DNA of 64,000 nt. It comes from Brachypodium distachyon. Lineage: Eukaryota > Streptophyta > Magnoliopsida > Poales > Poaceae. The notes beneath the pieces were generated by a model. It did no database searches. It was not told the DNA's origin and saw only the letters and a list, made by a program, of their open reading frames with translations. Shown in pieces: positions 10,625-20,673 of the stretch (the stretch's first letter is position 1; each line of letters opens with the position of its first letter). Made by a program: the position numbers and the translations under genes. The DNA lies in contig NC_016135.3 of the NCBI RefSeq assembly GCF_000005505.3, positions 27,056,758 through 27,120,757 on the forward strand, in the 5' to 3' direction.

Positions 10625-12598
10625 ATGAAGCTGATGTGCCTCCCTTCTTTCCTTATTACAGGCTGCTGCACTTGCTGCCTATTATAAATTGCCACTTCAC
10701 CGTGTCCTAGTGGTAAGTGTTTGTTTTAAAATCTTTGTGCCACTGTATAGGCGATCTGACTTCGCTGATGTACGAATTTCAGGCATACGATGACACAGAC
10801 CTTCCGTGTGGAGTTCTCCGTTTACAACCTAAAGGAGGATCTGGACGTCACAATGGGTAGGTAAACCTTACTTTTTATTTGCTTTGTGAACGTGTTTTAT
10901 TCCTGTCTTGTCTTTAAACACGTAAAAAGAAGCAATAGCACTGTAATTCATCAGTTTAAAATGTCAGACGTTGTTTTGTCCTAATATAGTCCGTTCGTAA
11001 CTTAGTATACCCGCAGGAGGTACCTCCGTACCTGACTCAGTGACTTTTAGTAAATACATGCTACTTGCCTTTTATAGAGGAGAGAGATTCCAATCTGTAA
11101 CACCCCAGCGTCACTCCTGGCTGCCCATCTTGTTTGGGAAGATTGCCCCGAGAGGATCAGGGCGTGTTCAGCCCCGGGAGATTAGCTCTTCCGGCCTTTT
11201 TCCTTCTTTTTTCTGTTTTTTCTCTGTTGGGGATCACTCTCTGATCCCCACCCTGTACAGTTCTCCTCTTTAATCGAATGACGGAAACGACCGTCCTTTC
11301 TTCAAAAAAAAAAGTAGAGGAGAGAGATTAATTACATTTCTTGTATATTGTTGCATTCCTGCATGCATCATATTTTTTGTTTTGCATTTCATCATGATCC
11401 TTTGAGGGTCCTTTTACGTGTTTGCACTTGCAGTTTACATTGCCTTTGATGGCTAGTCAGTCCTCGAAAATAATCTTCTGAACATGAGCAAACTCTTTAA
11501 TCAGTGCAGTAGAATGTCTCATAGATCTATCCCATGTCTGTAGATAGAGGCTTTATTTGATCTTGACAGGAAACATTTACCTTGTTAGTTTATCAGGTTG
11601 AAGAGTGTGATCTACCATTTCCGCAAGAACCGGGAATTTGGTCGATTAAGGATTGGTAGGTTCAGCAACTTCAGGATTCAAAATATAGTTTTCTTTTCTC
11701 AACCAAGACTCATAGTCTGGCTTCTGTAGGAATTGGACGTCCTCCTGGTCAGATGGATCCCAAAGCTTTCGTGCTTCAGAAGTTTAATAAGACTGCTCGT
11801 GAACGGGTAAAAATCTCCATTGCTTTTACTATGATTGTGTTCTTAATGATTTATTTTTAAAACCCATTATTTCTTCTATTGTTGGATGATTCGGTTCGAT
11901 CGTTAGGACAGGTATGGGTAAACTGTGTTGATTGCAACACACTTGATTATATTCTTTATATAAGAAAGCTCCATAAAAAACTATTTCAGTTAAAGTTTGG
12001 CGAAATTCTACGATGCTTCCTGCAAATGGCAAACGGCTTTTCAGTACTAGCAGTTTTAATCGAGCACATTTATGACTGTACTGCTAATATTTTAGTAGCC
12101 CCTCTAGTAAAAAACTAGGAAGCATTTTGGCATTTGGATGGTCTCCAGAACCAAAATTTTGTCACAAGTGTATATATAGTGTCGTGAAATTGTTACGGAG
12201 TATTCACCGAGGCAACTCAGTTAAGTTACATTGTTTTCGTCGCATCAATCTAGATAGACATAAAGATATTGTGGGTCGAACTGAAAAATAGCCTGGCACT
12301 GACTGACTGGAAGGTCATTGCACAATCTGAAGATATTTGAAGGACCACTTGTATCTTGAAGCACGATAGAAGCACGATAAATACTGTATGATTTCGTATC
12401 TTGAACCTGTATGCAAACAACCAGAGGCTTATGCTTCTTGCTTCTTCTGCTTTGGACACACAGATTGACTCGGGCATAAAAGAGGGTGTCGACATCCTGA
12501 AGATGGTGGTCACCAAGGGTTTGACGGAGGCGGCAAGGGTTTCAAATGTGAATCAGAAGTACAAGCATCTGGTATCAGATGACCAGCAGCTGTATTGA
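9948..12598 (+). CDS. Peptidyl-tRNA hydrolase, organellar (PTH/CRS2 family)
   Basis: PTH cleaves the ester bond of peptidyl-tRNA released by stalled ribosomes; this form is probably mitochondrial or plastid. Eight exons: 9948-10118, 10203-10287, 10411-10478, 10662-10712, 10783-10856, 11597-11655, 11730-11806, 12464-12598. Phases close to give 239 residues. The first 40 residues are Ser/Arg-rich and look like a presequence; the alternative start at 9966 (MRCSPF) is also plausible. Family motifs are present: [24 protein letters not shown] (catalytic His), [10 protein letters not shown] (tRNA-binding Asn), DDTDLP (Asp), [11 protein letters not shown] and [14 protein letters not shown]. The length fits mitochondrial-type PTH better than the CRS2 splicing factors, which are close relatives. 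Intron 5 carries a retroposon. Exons 1-3 lie in the right arm of the palindrome. Confidence 0.93.
11075..11329 (+). mobile_element. Short retroposon with poly-A tail in PTH intron 5
   Basis: A 15-bp direct repeat TAGAGGAGAGAGATT at 11075-11089 and 11315-11329 brackets a 225-bp insert (11090-11314) whose 3' end is an A-run after TTAATCGAATGACGG and CTTTCTTC. Target-site duplication plus A-tail is the signature of LINE-mediated retroposition. The body is either a 5'-truncated L1-type LINE end or a SINE; no reverse transcriptase frame is present. It lies in the sense orientation within the intron. Confidence 0.85.
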
Positions 12599-13360
12599 AG
12601 GGCGCGCTACACAAAATTGTGGCAAGATTAGCCATAAAAACACTGAAGCCTGATGATGGTCAAGAAAAGCATCTCCATGCCAACTGGAATGAGGTGAAGC
12701 TGGAGAACGTGGTAGAGAGTGGTCTATACTGAACTGGAGCACTGTCGTCCCCTTGTACTACTAGTTCCGGTGGCTTGCAGTTAAACCATACTCTTGTTTG
12801 ATAAAAAGAAAACGAAAATAGCTCTCCTGACCCACCCACCACAATACCGTTACTTTAAGATATGCGTAGTTCTTTTTTTTGCATTTAAGCTCCTAATTTT
12901 ATCTCAAAGTTCATCTAGATACGCATGCATACACAAAATGCGACATTTATTTTGGAACGGAAAACGTTAAATACACGTGTAGGTCTCAATTCTGTTATAT
13001 CCAAAGTCTTTTGGATGAACATAGCCAGCTGATCTTTTGTATACGAGGGAACGTGCACGTGCTGACGCTGTCCAGTCCAGACCAGCTCCGTGGGCAGCGG
13101 CACCATGGCCGAGCCATCTGTACCGGGCCGCTTCACCCAGCGCCGCCACCTGGCCGGCTTGCCTCGCCTCCTTCACCGCTGCAAACACAGCAAACAGGTA
13201 CCCTTGTCTTTCTATGCATGCACCACCTTGCCGCCTGAGACTGAGACTCTGAGAGAGATCGCGGCACGCTCATCACTCGCCACCACCGTGTATGGCTCGA
13301 CTGCATTCGCGCCAACTCACGCAGAGATCAGCTCAGCTCGGAACATATAAATAGCCGTAC
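12599..13360. other. Intergenic between PTH and P450
   Basis: Contains PTH 3' sequence, then a GC-rich stretch from about 13030. The frames 13011-13350 on + and 12915-13315 on - overlap and show no domain. TATAAATA at 13346-13353 lies only 8 bp before the first P450 ATG. Confidence 0.5.
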
Positions 13361-15075
13361 ATGGGCGAGAAAATGGAAGCCGCCGTCGCGTTCTTCCTCC
13401 TTGTCCCGCTCGCCACCTGTGCCGCGCTGATCCTCTTCCTCCTCCTGCTGCTCCCCGCCGTGAAGCCATCCAAGGCAAGACTGGCGGCCGCAGCCTCCTC
13501 CCGCTGCCGCCATCCCCGCCGTCCAACCCGATCCTCGGCCCGCTCCTCTGGCTCTGGCGCGCACGTTCCGGCCTGGAGCCCGTGATCCGGGCCGTCCACC
13601 GCCACCACGGGCCGATACTGACGCTTTTCTTCCTCTCCCCGTGGCCCGCCATCTTCGTCTCCGGCCGGGCCGCCACCCACCGGGCCCTCGTCCAGCTCGG
13701 CCCAACATTCGCCAGCCGGCCCCCCGCCATCGCGCCCTTCCCCGTGCTCACCTCGGCCCAGCGCACCGTCAGCTCCGCCCCCTACGGCCCGCTCTGGCGC
13801 TCCCTCCGCCGCAACCTCGCCGCCGGCGTCCTCCTCCGGTCACGCCACGCCCTCTACTCCCCCGCCCGCCGCTGGGCCCTCGCGCTCCTCTTCTCCGGCC
13901 TCGATAACGGCGGCGAGGGCAAGGCGGTGGTCACCGTGGTGGAGCCGCTGCAGCGGGCCATGTTCGCGCTGCTGTCGTCCATGTGCTTCGGGCGGCGGCT
14001 GGACGACGACGCCGTGAGAGGAATCCAGGCCGTGCAGAGGGAGCTCTTCGCGAACTACATCGGCTTCCAGGTCTTCGCCTTCTGCCCGGCGCTCACCACG
14101 CGTGTCCTCTTCCGGCGCCGGTGGCGGAAGGTGCTCGACATCCGCCGCAGGCAGGAGCAGCTCTTCCTGCCCCTGATCCGAGCAAGAAGAGACCGACGCA
14201 GCAGCAGCAATGGCGAAGCTGCGGACGATGGTGACGTGGCCGTGTATTGCTACGCGGACACGCTGCTGGCGCACCGGCTGCCCAAGGAGGAAGAAGAAGG
14301 CGGCGAGCCGCGGGGGCTGACGGAGGGCGAGATGGTGAGCCTGTGCACGGAGTTCCTCACGGCGAGCGTCGACACCACGGTGGCCGCGCTCCAGTGGGTC
14401 ATGGCCAACCTCGTCCTTTACCCGGAGATCCAATCCAAGCTCCACCACGAGATCGCCGCAGCCATGACGATCTCCAACAAAGATCACGATGATCATGCCG
14501 TGGTGTGCGAGGAGGACCTGGAAAATCTACCGTACTTGAAGGCGGTGGTGCTGGAGGGGCTGCGGCGGCACCCGCCGGCGCACTTCCTGCTATCGCACGC
14601 CGTCTCCGAGGAAGAAGAAGACGCCGAAGCGGCGTGCCTCTACGGGTATCGGATCCCGGCGGCTACATCGGTGAACTTCTCGGTGGCGAACGTGGGGATG
14701 GACGAGGAGATCTGGAGCCGGCCGGAGGAGTTCAGGCCGGAGAGGTTCATGGCCGGCGGGGAAGGGGACGGGGTGGACCTGACGGGGGGGAGCCGGCCGG
14801 AGGTGATGAGGATGATGCCGTTCGGGGCCGGCAGGAGGATCTGCCCCGGCATGGCGCTCGCGCTGCTCCACCTCGAGTTCTTCGTGGCCAACATGGTTTG
14901 GGGGTTCGAGTGGGCGCCGGCGGCGGGTGAAGGCGGTGGCGTCAACCTTGCTGAGAGGCCTGAGTTCACGGTCACCATGGAACGGCCGCTGCGAGCGTTG
15001 GTGAAGCCCAGGAGGAGGAGCCGCCGCCGGCCGGACAGTTCGTACGTGCAGTCTCTGATTGTGCGCCTAAAATGA
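13361..15075 (+). CDS. Cytochrome P450, CYP89-like, with N-terminal frame break
   Basis: P450 monooxygenase of the intronless CYP89 type, expected on the ER membrane; substrate unknown. The hydrophobic anchor (AAVAFFLLVPLATCAALILF) is in the frame starting at 13361 or 13373. From about 13475 the coding frame shifts: the proline hinge (LPPSPPSNPILGPLLWLW) and everything downstream are in the frame that runs to 15075. The two are never in one frame, so there is one indel near 13470-13490. Downstream motifs are intact: C-helix WRSLRRNL, I-helix EFLTASVDTTVAAL, ExxR in EGLRRHPPAH, RPERF, and the haem loop PFGAGRRICPG with the Cys ligand. The rest is full-length and undamaged, so this is a very recent null allele or a sequence error. 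TATAAATA at 13346-13353 is too close to the first ATG to serve it normally. Confidence 0.85.
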
Positions 15076-15301
15076 TCTCGATTCAAGGAAAATCTGGCAC
15101 TGAATATACTAGTACTATCCTGTACTCAATGCTCCTAGATGTCTTACTCTAATCAGAGTGACTCAAATTTACTAAAACATGAATGTATCTATGTCTAAAA
15201 TGTATTTAGATAAGTAGATGTCTCAAGTTTGTCAAAATGTATATAGACATGATTTAGTATATAGATGTATCCAAATTTGATCAAAGTTGGACGGAGGAAG
15301 T
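15076..15301. repeat. Decayed Stowaway-type MITE downstream of P450
   Basis: AT-rich sequence from about 15130 with the recognisable end TTGGACGGAGGAAG followed by TA at 15302-15303. The left end (GCTCCTAGATGTCTTACTC) is poorly preserved. Boundaries are approximate. Confidence 0.5.
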
Positions 15302-15554
15302 ACATGTAATAAAAAATCATTTGACACAGGGAGGGAGTATTTTCTCACCAACGAAATCATGCGTACGGCTTGCTATTCTCAACCAGCTAAAGGGGACATT
15401 TCAAATGTACGAGCAGTGGTCTTATTTTCAAGAACAGCTGCTCGAAAGTCGAAACCTATCGATACCTTTGACAGGTTCCGTTATGCTCACCCTCTCGCAG
15501 ACCGGAGGAGCAGGATTGTTTTGTTGGTTCACGAACATTTTTTACATTTTGATT

Positions 15555-16588
15555 GGAGTAAATTAAAAAAAGGAAGTTAGGGTTTCACATAGTTACCGAT
15601 TTATGTTTTAGTTGCTAAAAACACCAGATTAGACTAAGCGTTCGGTTGTCAGTGTCTAAGCTCGAAACTGACAGGAATGACCCACTGTCGGGCCAACGTG
15701 GCATGCCAGGGTGGCAGCTGTCCTCTGTTCCTCTTTCTCTTCGCCGCCCTCTCTCTCCGACCAGCTCCAGCCATTCTCCCGCACGCTCCTCGCCGACAAG
15801 CCCACGCCGGTGGCGGACCAGCAGCAGAGCCTCCCCAAGCCGGAGCTGAGGGCCTTCTCAGTATTATTACACACACACACATGCTGCTAATTGATTGAAA
15901 AAGAGCCCATCTAAGAAGCAAACAGAAGTTGCTGCCGGCCGCACACACCAGAAGAAATTCGGAGGAATCTGGGCGCACACGCACACACATTGAACGGAAC
16001 TTGGTGATGATGGAGAATCAAGACATGCGGGTCTCATCAGCGATCTTGGAGTCGACGAACAACCTGGGCACAATAAACAGGCACTTGGCCTGGGTCTCCA
16101 GCACGCGCTTCCCAGAGCTCTTCCTTGTCGTGGGGCTCCAACGCTGCGGAGGAAGGGCAGCAGCAGCCACCGCGTGGGTAGATCGAATTAAAACTCGGGG
16201 GCGTCGTGGAAGAGAGGCTCAGGGCGGGAGAGCTCCAAGGCAGAGGGCCAGCGCGTGCGGCACATTACGTCGGTGGCGAGGAGGAAGGATGCGCGTGGGG
16301 AGCTCGCCGGAGAGGCCCGAACTGGATCTGGAGAGCTGCCGCGGCAGTAGTTGGGTATGGGAAGAAGAAGAGGTCGCTGTGGGGAAGATCCACGCCAGTT
16401 TGGACCAGTAAATTGCCACGCTGGCATGCCACGTTGGCATGACCGGTCGACCCGTTCCCTCAGTTTCAAGGTTATTCGCTAGCAAGCGAGAAGTTAAGTA
16501 AATCCGGTGATTTTTAACAATTAAAACGTAAACTGGTATCTATATAAAATCCTAACCTTTAATGTGGTGGTTTTATGTAATTTACTCT
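15555..16588. mobile_element. Mutator-like (MULE/Pack-MULE-like) element with ~165-bp terminal inverted repeats
   Basis: The left end reads GGAGTAAATTA, then TTATGTTTTAGTTGCTAAAAA, and ends CCAACGTGGCATGCCAG at about 15693-15709. The right end (about 16405-16588) is its imperfect reverse complement (ATTGCCACGCTGGCATGCC; TTAAAACGTAAACTGGT; TAATTTACTCT). Both ends also share AAACTGA near their inner parts. The interior (15720-16400) is GC-rich and contains stretches that look like gene exons on both strands, for example a + strand frame reading DKPTPVADQQQSLPKPEL. No transposase is present. Long TIRs plus gene-like filler fit a non-autonomous MULE. A 9-bp target duplication was not found. A further TIR scrap lies at about 16598-16624. 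Confidence 0.65.
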
Positions 16589-16689
16589 TCGCCTCAGAAA
16601 ACAACTAAAACATAAACTGGTACCCCAAGAAGGTTATCCGGCTTTCCGTCCAGCGTGGCAAGTTCAAGTGGCAAGATCAAAGTAAACAT

Positions 16690-17083
16690 GGCGACTGCGG
16701 TCTGCCTCTCATCGACGAAGCCCTCCTCGTCGTCTTCTCGGGCCTCTCGAGCAGCACCAAGAACCTTGCCCGTTGCGCCGTCAGCTGCAGGCGGTGGCTC
16801 CGCCTTGTCCCCGCCAATTTCACCTGCATCTGCCGCGAGCCACCGCGCTCCGACCGCTACATCTGCCGCCGCGCTTCGTGCCCATGCAGTTGGGCCTCGC
16901 GCTAAGCACACTCGTGGTTCTGAATTGTGGTCGATGACAGGTGATGGAGCCGGACTCCTCCCGTGTGGTGGCCTCCCGCAACGGCGGTCTCGTCCTGGAC
17001 TTGGACCTGAGGACCTCCATCGCGGTAAGGTCGGACGCGTACACATCCTGTTCCATGATGTCAGGCTAGACACGTCCTTCTCC
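16690..17083 (+). pseudogene. F-box protein relic
   Basis: F-box proteins are substrate adaptors of SCF ubiquitin ligases. From 16690 the frame reads GDCGLPLIDEALLVVFSGL and then TKNLARCAVSCRRWLRLV, a typical F-box, but it stops near 16907. A second piece in another frame from about 16943 (SSRVVASRNGGLVLDL) is the segment that usually follows in this grass F-box family. About 120 codons in two frames remain of a normal 350-450. No start context is kept. It lies directly downstream of the MULE-like element and may be damaged by it. Confidence 0.6.
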
Positions 17084-18576
17084 TGATCTGGCTCTCTTGC
17101 GGGTTGATTATCTCAATCGATTCATCGCTCGTGTCAGTTGGAAGAAGCCAACGCGGCCGGCTCCCGCGAGGATCCCGTTTCAGCGCATGGCGGCGGCGCT
17201 GGACATGGTCGTGGACGTGTTCATCCGACCGTCTAATCGTACGAAACTGCAAGCCGGTATTTGCAAAACAAGATCCAATTTTGTGTCTAAATCACGAGGA
17301 TTTTACCCTCCAAATTGAGATACTCCAGTGGTTTTCGAATAGTTACTCCATAGTATTAACAATAGAGTATCAAATAATACCAGCCATTAGATCAGGACCA
17401 ATAAATGGTTCATATGAAATCCAGGTACCATAAAAGAGCTCCAGAGAAACGGCCATGTATCATGCAGCGCAGTACAGTACAGACATCTTCAGGATCGAAA
17501 GCACAATGCATCAGATTTGAGAAAAAGGTCCCGAAAAAACGGTCGACGTATAGTTGGGTAAATCATGCGGCACGTACGCACTGTACGTTGGATATCCTCA
17601 TTTCTGCCGTTTCTGCACATGATAGCAGCACCTAACCTTGTGTTGGGACTTGAGAGCTAGCATTCGGTTTGGGCACTAGAATACTATATGGCCTAGAGCT
17701 ACTTGTGAGTTGTGAGTCTTGGGACGCCACCATCATAAGGAGTGCGTTTGAGCACATGAGTCGATCGCTAATGGCATTACGGCCACTATATGGCAAGTCC
17801 CGATTGAAATTTGAAGCTGGTCCGGACGCAGAAAACGGGGTACCTACGTCAAGGCAAAGCAGCTATGGTCAAAGTCCGCGGGCGCTGCTCGCGTCGGTGG
17901 GACCAGGATGGCCCCGGCGGGAGAAACGAGCCAGCAGCTTACGTACCGACCGGACGCACGTTGCTCTAGCTAGCTAGCTCCACGGCAATGAATGGTCCGA
18001 CCGACAGACGACGTGCCGAGGGATGAGCAGATTCAGCACATACATGGCATATTACTGGTACGTACCGGCTTAATCGAGAACTAAACTCTCGTCGTTAAGA
18101 AGAGGGGCTGAAAAGAAAGAGGACGGGGAGAAGAGGTGGAGAGAAAGAAAAGAAAGCATCAAGTAGATGGCGGCTGTCATGAGGCGAATTAAGAAGCCGC
18201 TCAGCTCAGCCAGAAGCCACACTCACATCTTCACATGCCACTCTCTCCGCATCCACTGCACTCAACGAAACCCTCTAATGCTAAGCCAAAGTACTCAACG
18301 ACACGCGTTCCCCCTCGTTTACTAGCTAACGCCAGTGCGCCACCGGGAAAACTGCAGGGGGGGAACGCAAACGCCCGTCCCCGTCTCGTCGTAATCTCAG
18401 GGGAAACGGGCGAAAACGAAAGCCCGGGATCCCGTACCGTACCGCGGGCGAAACGAACGCCGTGCCCAATGTAAATACCGCATTCGACCCCGGGTCCGTC
18501 CCAACACACCAACGACGACGCCACCCTCCCTGGCTTAGCTTATTCTTTGCTCCTTTGGCTCCTGGCTCTCAAGGCA
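17084..18576. other. Intergenic, upstream of the trihelix gene
   Basis: No gene recognised. The last 400 bp become GC-rich and probably contain the promoter and leader of the trihelix gene. The open frames at 17405-17635, 17669-17977 and 18235-18474 have no domain and lie in unrelated phases. Confidence 0.5.
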
Positions 18577-20673
18577 ATGTCGGCGTCGCCGGACCCGTCG
18601 CCGTCTTCCTCCACGCCGGCGGGCCACCTCCGCACTCACCCCTACCCACACCACCACAACCTCCACCTCTCAACTCCTCCTCCGCCGCAGCCCCACCCGC
18701 CGGCGGCGCCGGGCCCGCTCGCCGTGACGCCGCCGCACCAGCAAGCTCTGGCCCCGTACTCCGCCCCACCCCCTTCCCCTGCGTCGACCCCTCGAGACTA
18801 CCGGAAGGGCAACTGGACGCTCCACGAGACGCTCGTGCTCATCACCGCCAAGCGCCTCGACGACGACCGCCGCGCCGGTGGCGGCGTCGCCGGGTCCTCG
18901 TCTTCGTCTCCGGCCGGGCCGAGTGCGCTGCCGAGGTCGGCGGAGCAGCGGTGGAAGTGGGTGGAGAACTACTGCTGGTCCCAGGGGTGCCTGCGCAGCC
19001 AGAACCAGTGCAACGACAAGTGGGACAACCTGCTCAGGGACTACAAGAAGGTCCGCGACTTCCACAACCGCCTCGCTTCCAACTCCACCGCCCCTTCCGG
19101 CTCCGGCGCCGCTCCGGCTGCGGCGGCGCCATTGCCGACCTCGTACTGGGCCATGGAGAGGCACGAGAGGAAGGAGCGTAACCTGCCGACCAACCTGGCG
19201 GCCGAGGTCTACGACGCGCTCTGCGACGTGCTCTCCCGCCGCGCCGCCCGCAGGGGCGGCGCCCCCGTCGCGCCCTCGCCGCCCCCGCCGCTCGCGCTCC
19301 CGGCGCCACCGCTTCATCCGCCGCCGAAGCCGCTCCTCTCGCAGCAGCAGCAGCGGATTCCTCCTCACCACCCCCCGCTGCTGCAGCTCCCGCCGCCGCC
19401 CGTTGCGGTGGCGCCGCCGCCGACGACGACGTCCGTTTCCGGTAATGGTCCGCTCTCCGTTTCTAATACTCCGTACTCCACTACTTAGTGATCCTAGCTG
19501 ACGTTACTTACGGTTCGTGCAAACACGCGTTTAGTGATGTTGGTTAACTGAGACGCGGGCCCCGAGCGTTATGATTGAGCTGACAGTGTGTGTTAGAATA
19601 ATCTTTGGCGTTGAGTTGCCGTAATTATTTACCCCTATGTCATGTTGTTCGCTTCTCCGTGACCTTTTTACTGTGGGGTTATTCCTCCCTCCTCCCGCCC
19701 GGCCGGGTAATAATTGTCGCGGAAGAAGAAAGCTGCGAGCTTTGGTTGCATGCATGCGATGACAGTCCATGCATTGCTGAAAAGGCTTGACCGGGAATCC
19801 TGCCCAGCTAGTATTTGTTTACGGCGCCCTTATTAGTTCAAAACCATAAACTGACGCAGTTAAAAAAAATCAAACTAGCAATGCTGTCCTGCCAACCATC
19901 GTCGATGCGTTTCGCGAAGGATCTCCCAAAAGTATGCACTTGCAACCACTTTTTAAAGCCTGCGTCAAAAATGCCCCTCCATTGTTATGTAGCAAAAGCC
20001 TGAAACCGTGGGGCGCAATGGAAGCATGCATGCGAGAACGAGAGCACCTTTCGTTGCTTCGGCTAATTTCCTCGTTTCCATGTGCTTCTTCCGTTTGTTT
20101 TATTTGGTTTGCAATGTATAGGCATTGCCATTGCCATTGCCGTTTTGGCGTTTTGTGTTTGTGTCTAAATTCAATCTGCCTGCAGTGTTTTAATGGCTTA
20201 ACCACGCAAGTATACATTGACGCCAGTTACTCCACTCAATTAGCCGTATTATTAACAAGCTGAGTGATGAACTGTTTGATCTCTATGTGGATGTTATAAC
20301 AGAGGATGAGATGACGGGGTCGTCGTCGGACTCCGGCTCCTCGTCGGGGCGAGCTGGCGGCGGCGGGGACGAGCCGGAGGCGAAGCGGCAGCGGCGGCAA
20401 CGAGGGCGGGTGAGCGACAGGGGACGGGTGGGATCGAGCGTTGTGCGGGGCGCGACGGTGCTGGCTCGCACGCTGGTGGCGTGCGAGGAGAAGCGGGAGC
20501 GGCGGCACCGGGAGCGGCTGGAGCTGGAGGAGCGGCGGCTGCGGCTGGAGGCGGAGCGCGCCGAGGCCCGGCGCCAGGGCTTCGCGGGCCTCATCTCCGC
20601 CGTCCACTCCCTCTCCGGCGCCATCCACGCCCTCGTCTCCGACCACGCCCGCAGCGGCGACTCCTCCAGGTGA
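18577..20673 (+). CDS. Trihelix (GT-factor family) transcription factor
   Basis: Plant-specific DNA-binding regulator, nuclear. Exon 1 starts at ATG 18577 (MSASPDPSPSSS). A His/Pro-rich leader is followed by the SANT-like trihelix domain, with its tryptophans in YRKGNWTLHETLVLI, RWKWVENYCW and NQCNDKWDNLLRDYKKV, and by the family segment SYWAMERHERKERNLPTNL. The likely donor is GTAATG at 19442; without splicing the frame stops at 19488. A second coding block runs from about 20250 (INKLSDELFDLYVDVITEDE) to the stop at 20673. It has an acidic/Ser patch, a basic stretch, and a Glu/Arg coiled coil (CEEKRERRHRERLELEERR) typical of the C-terminus of this clade. The two blocks are almost certainly one gene; the exact acceptor could not be fixed because the obvious donor and the candidate AGs do not share a phase. 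Confidence 0.85.

Noticed and set aside
13840..14496. Long minus-strand open frame opposite the P450
   Set aside because: It lies wholly within GC-rich coding sequence of the P450, has no domain, and is a mirror of codon bias.
18670..19501. Long frames opposite and out of phase with the trihelix exon
   Set aside because: Arg/Gly/Pro-rich shadow translations of a GC-rich exon. Only one frame carries the trihelix tryptophans.
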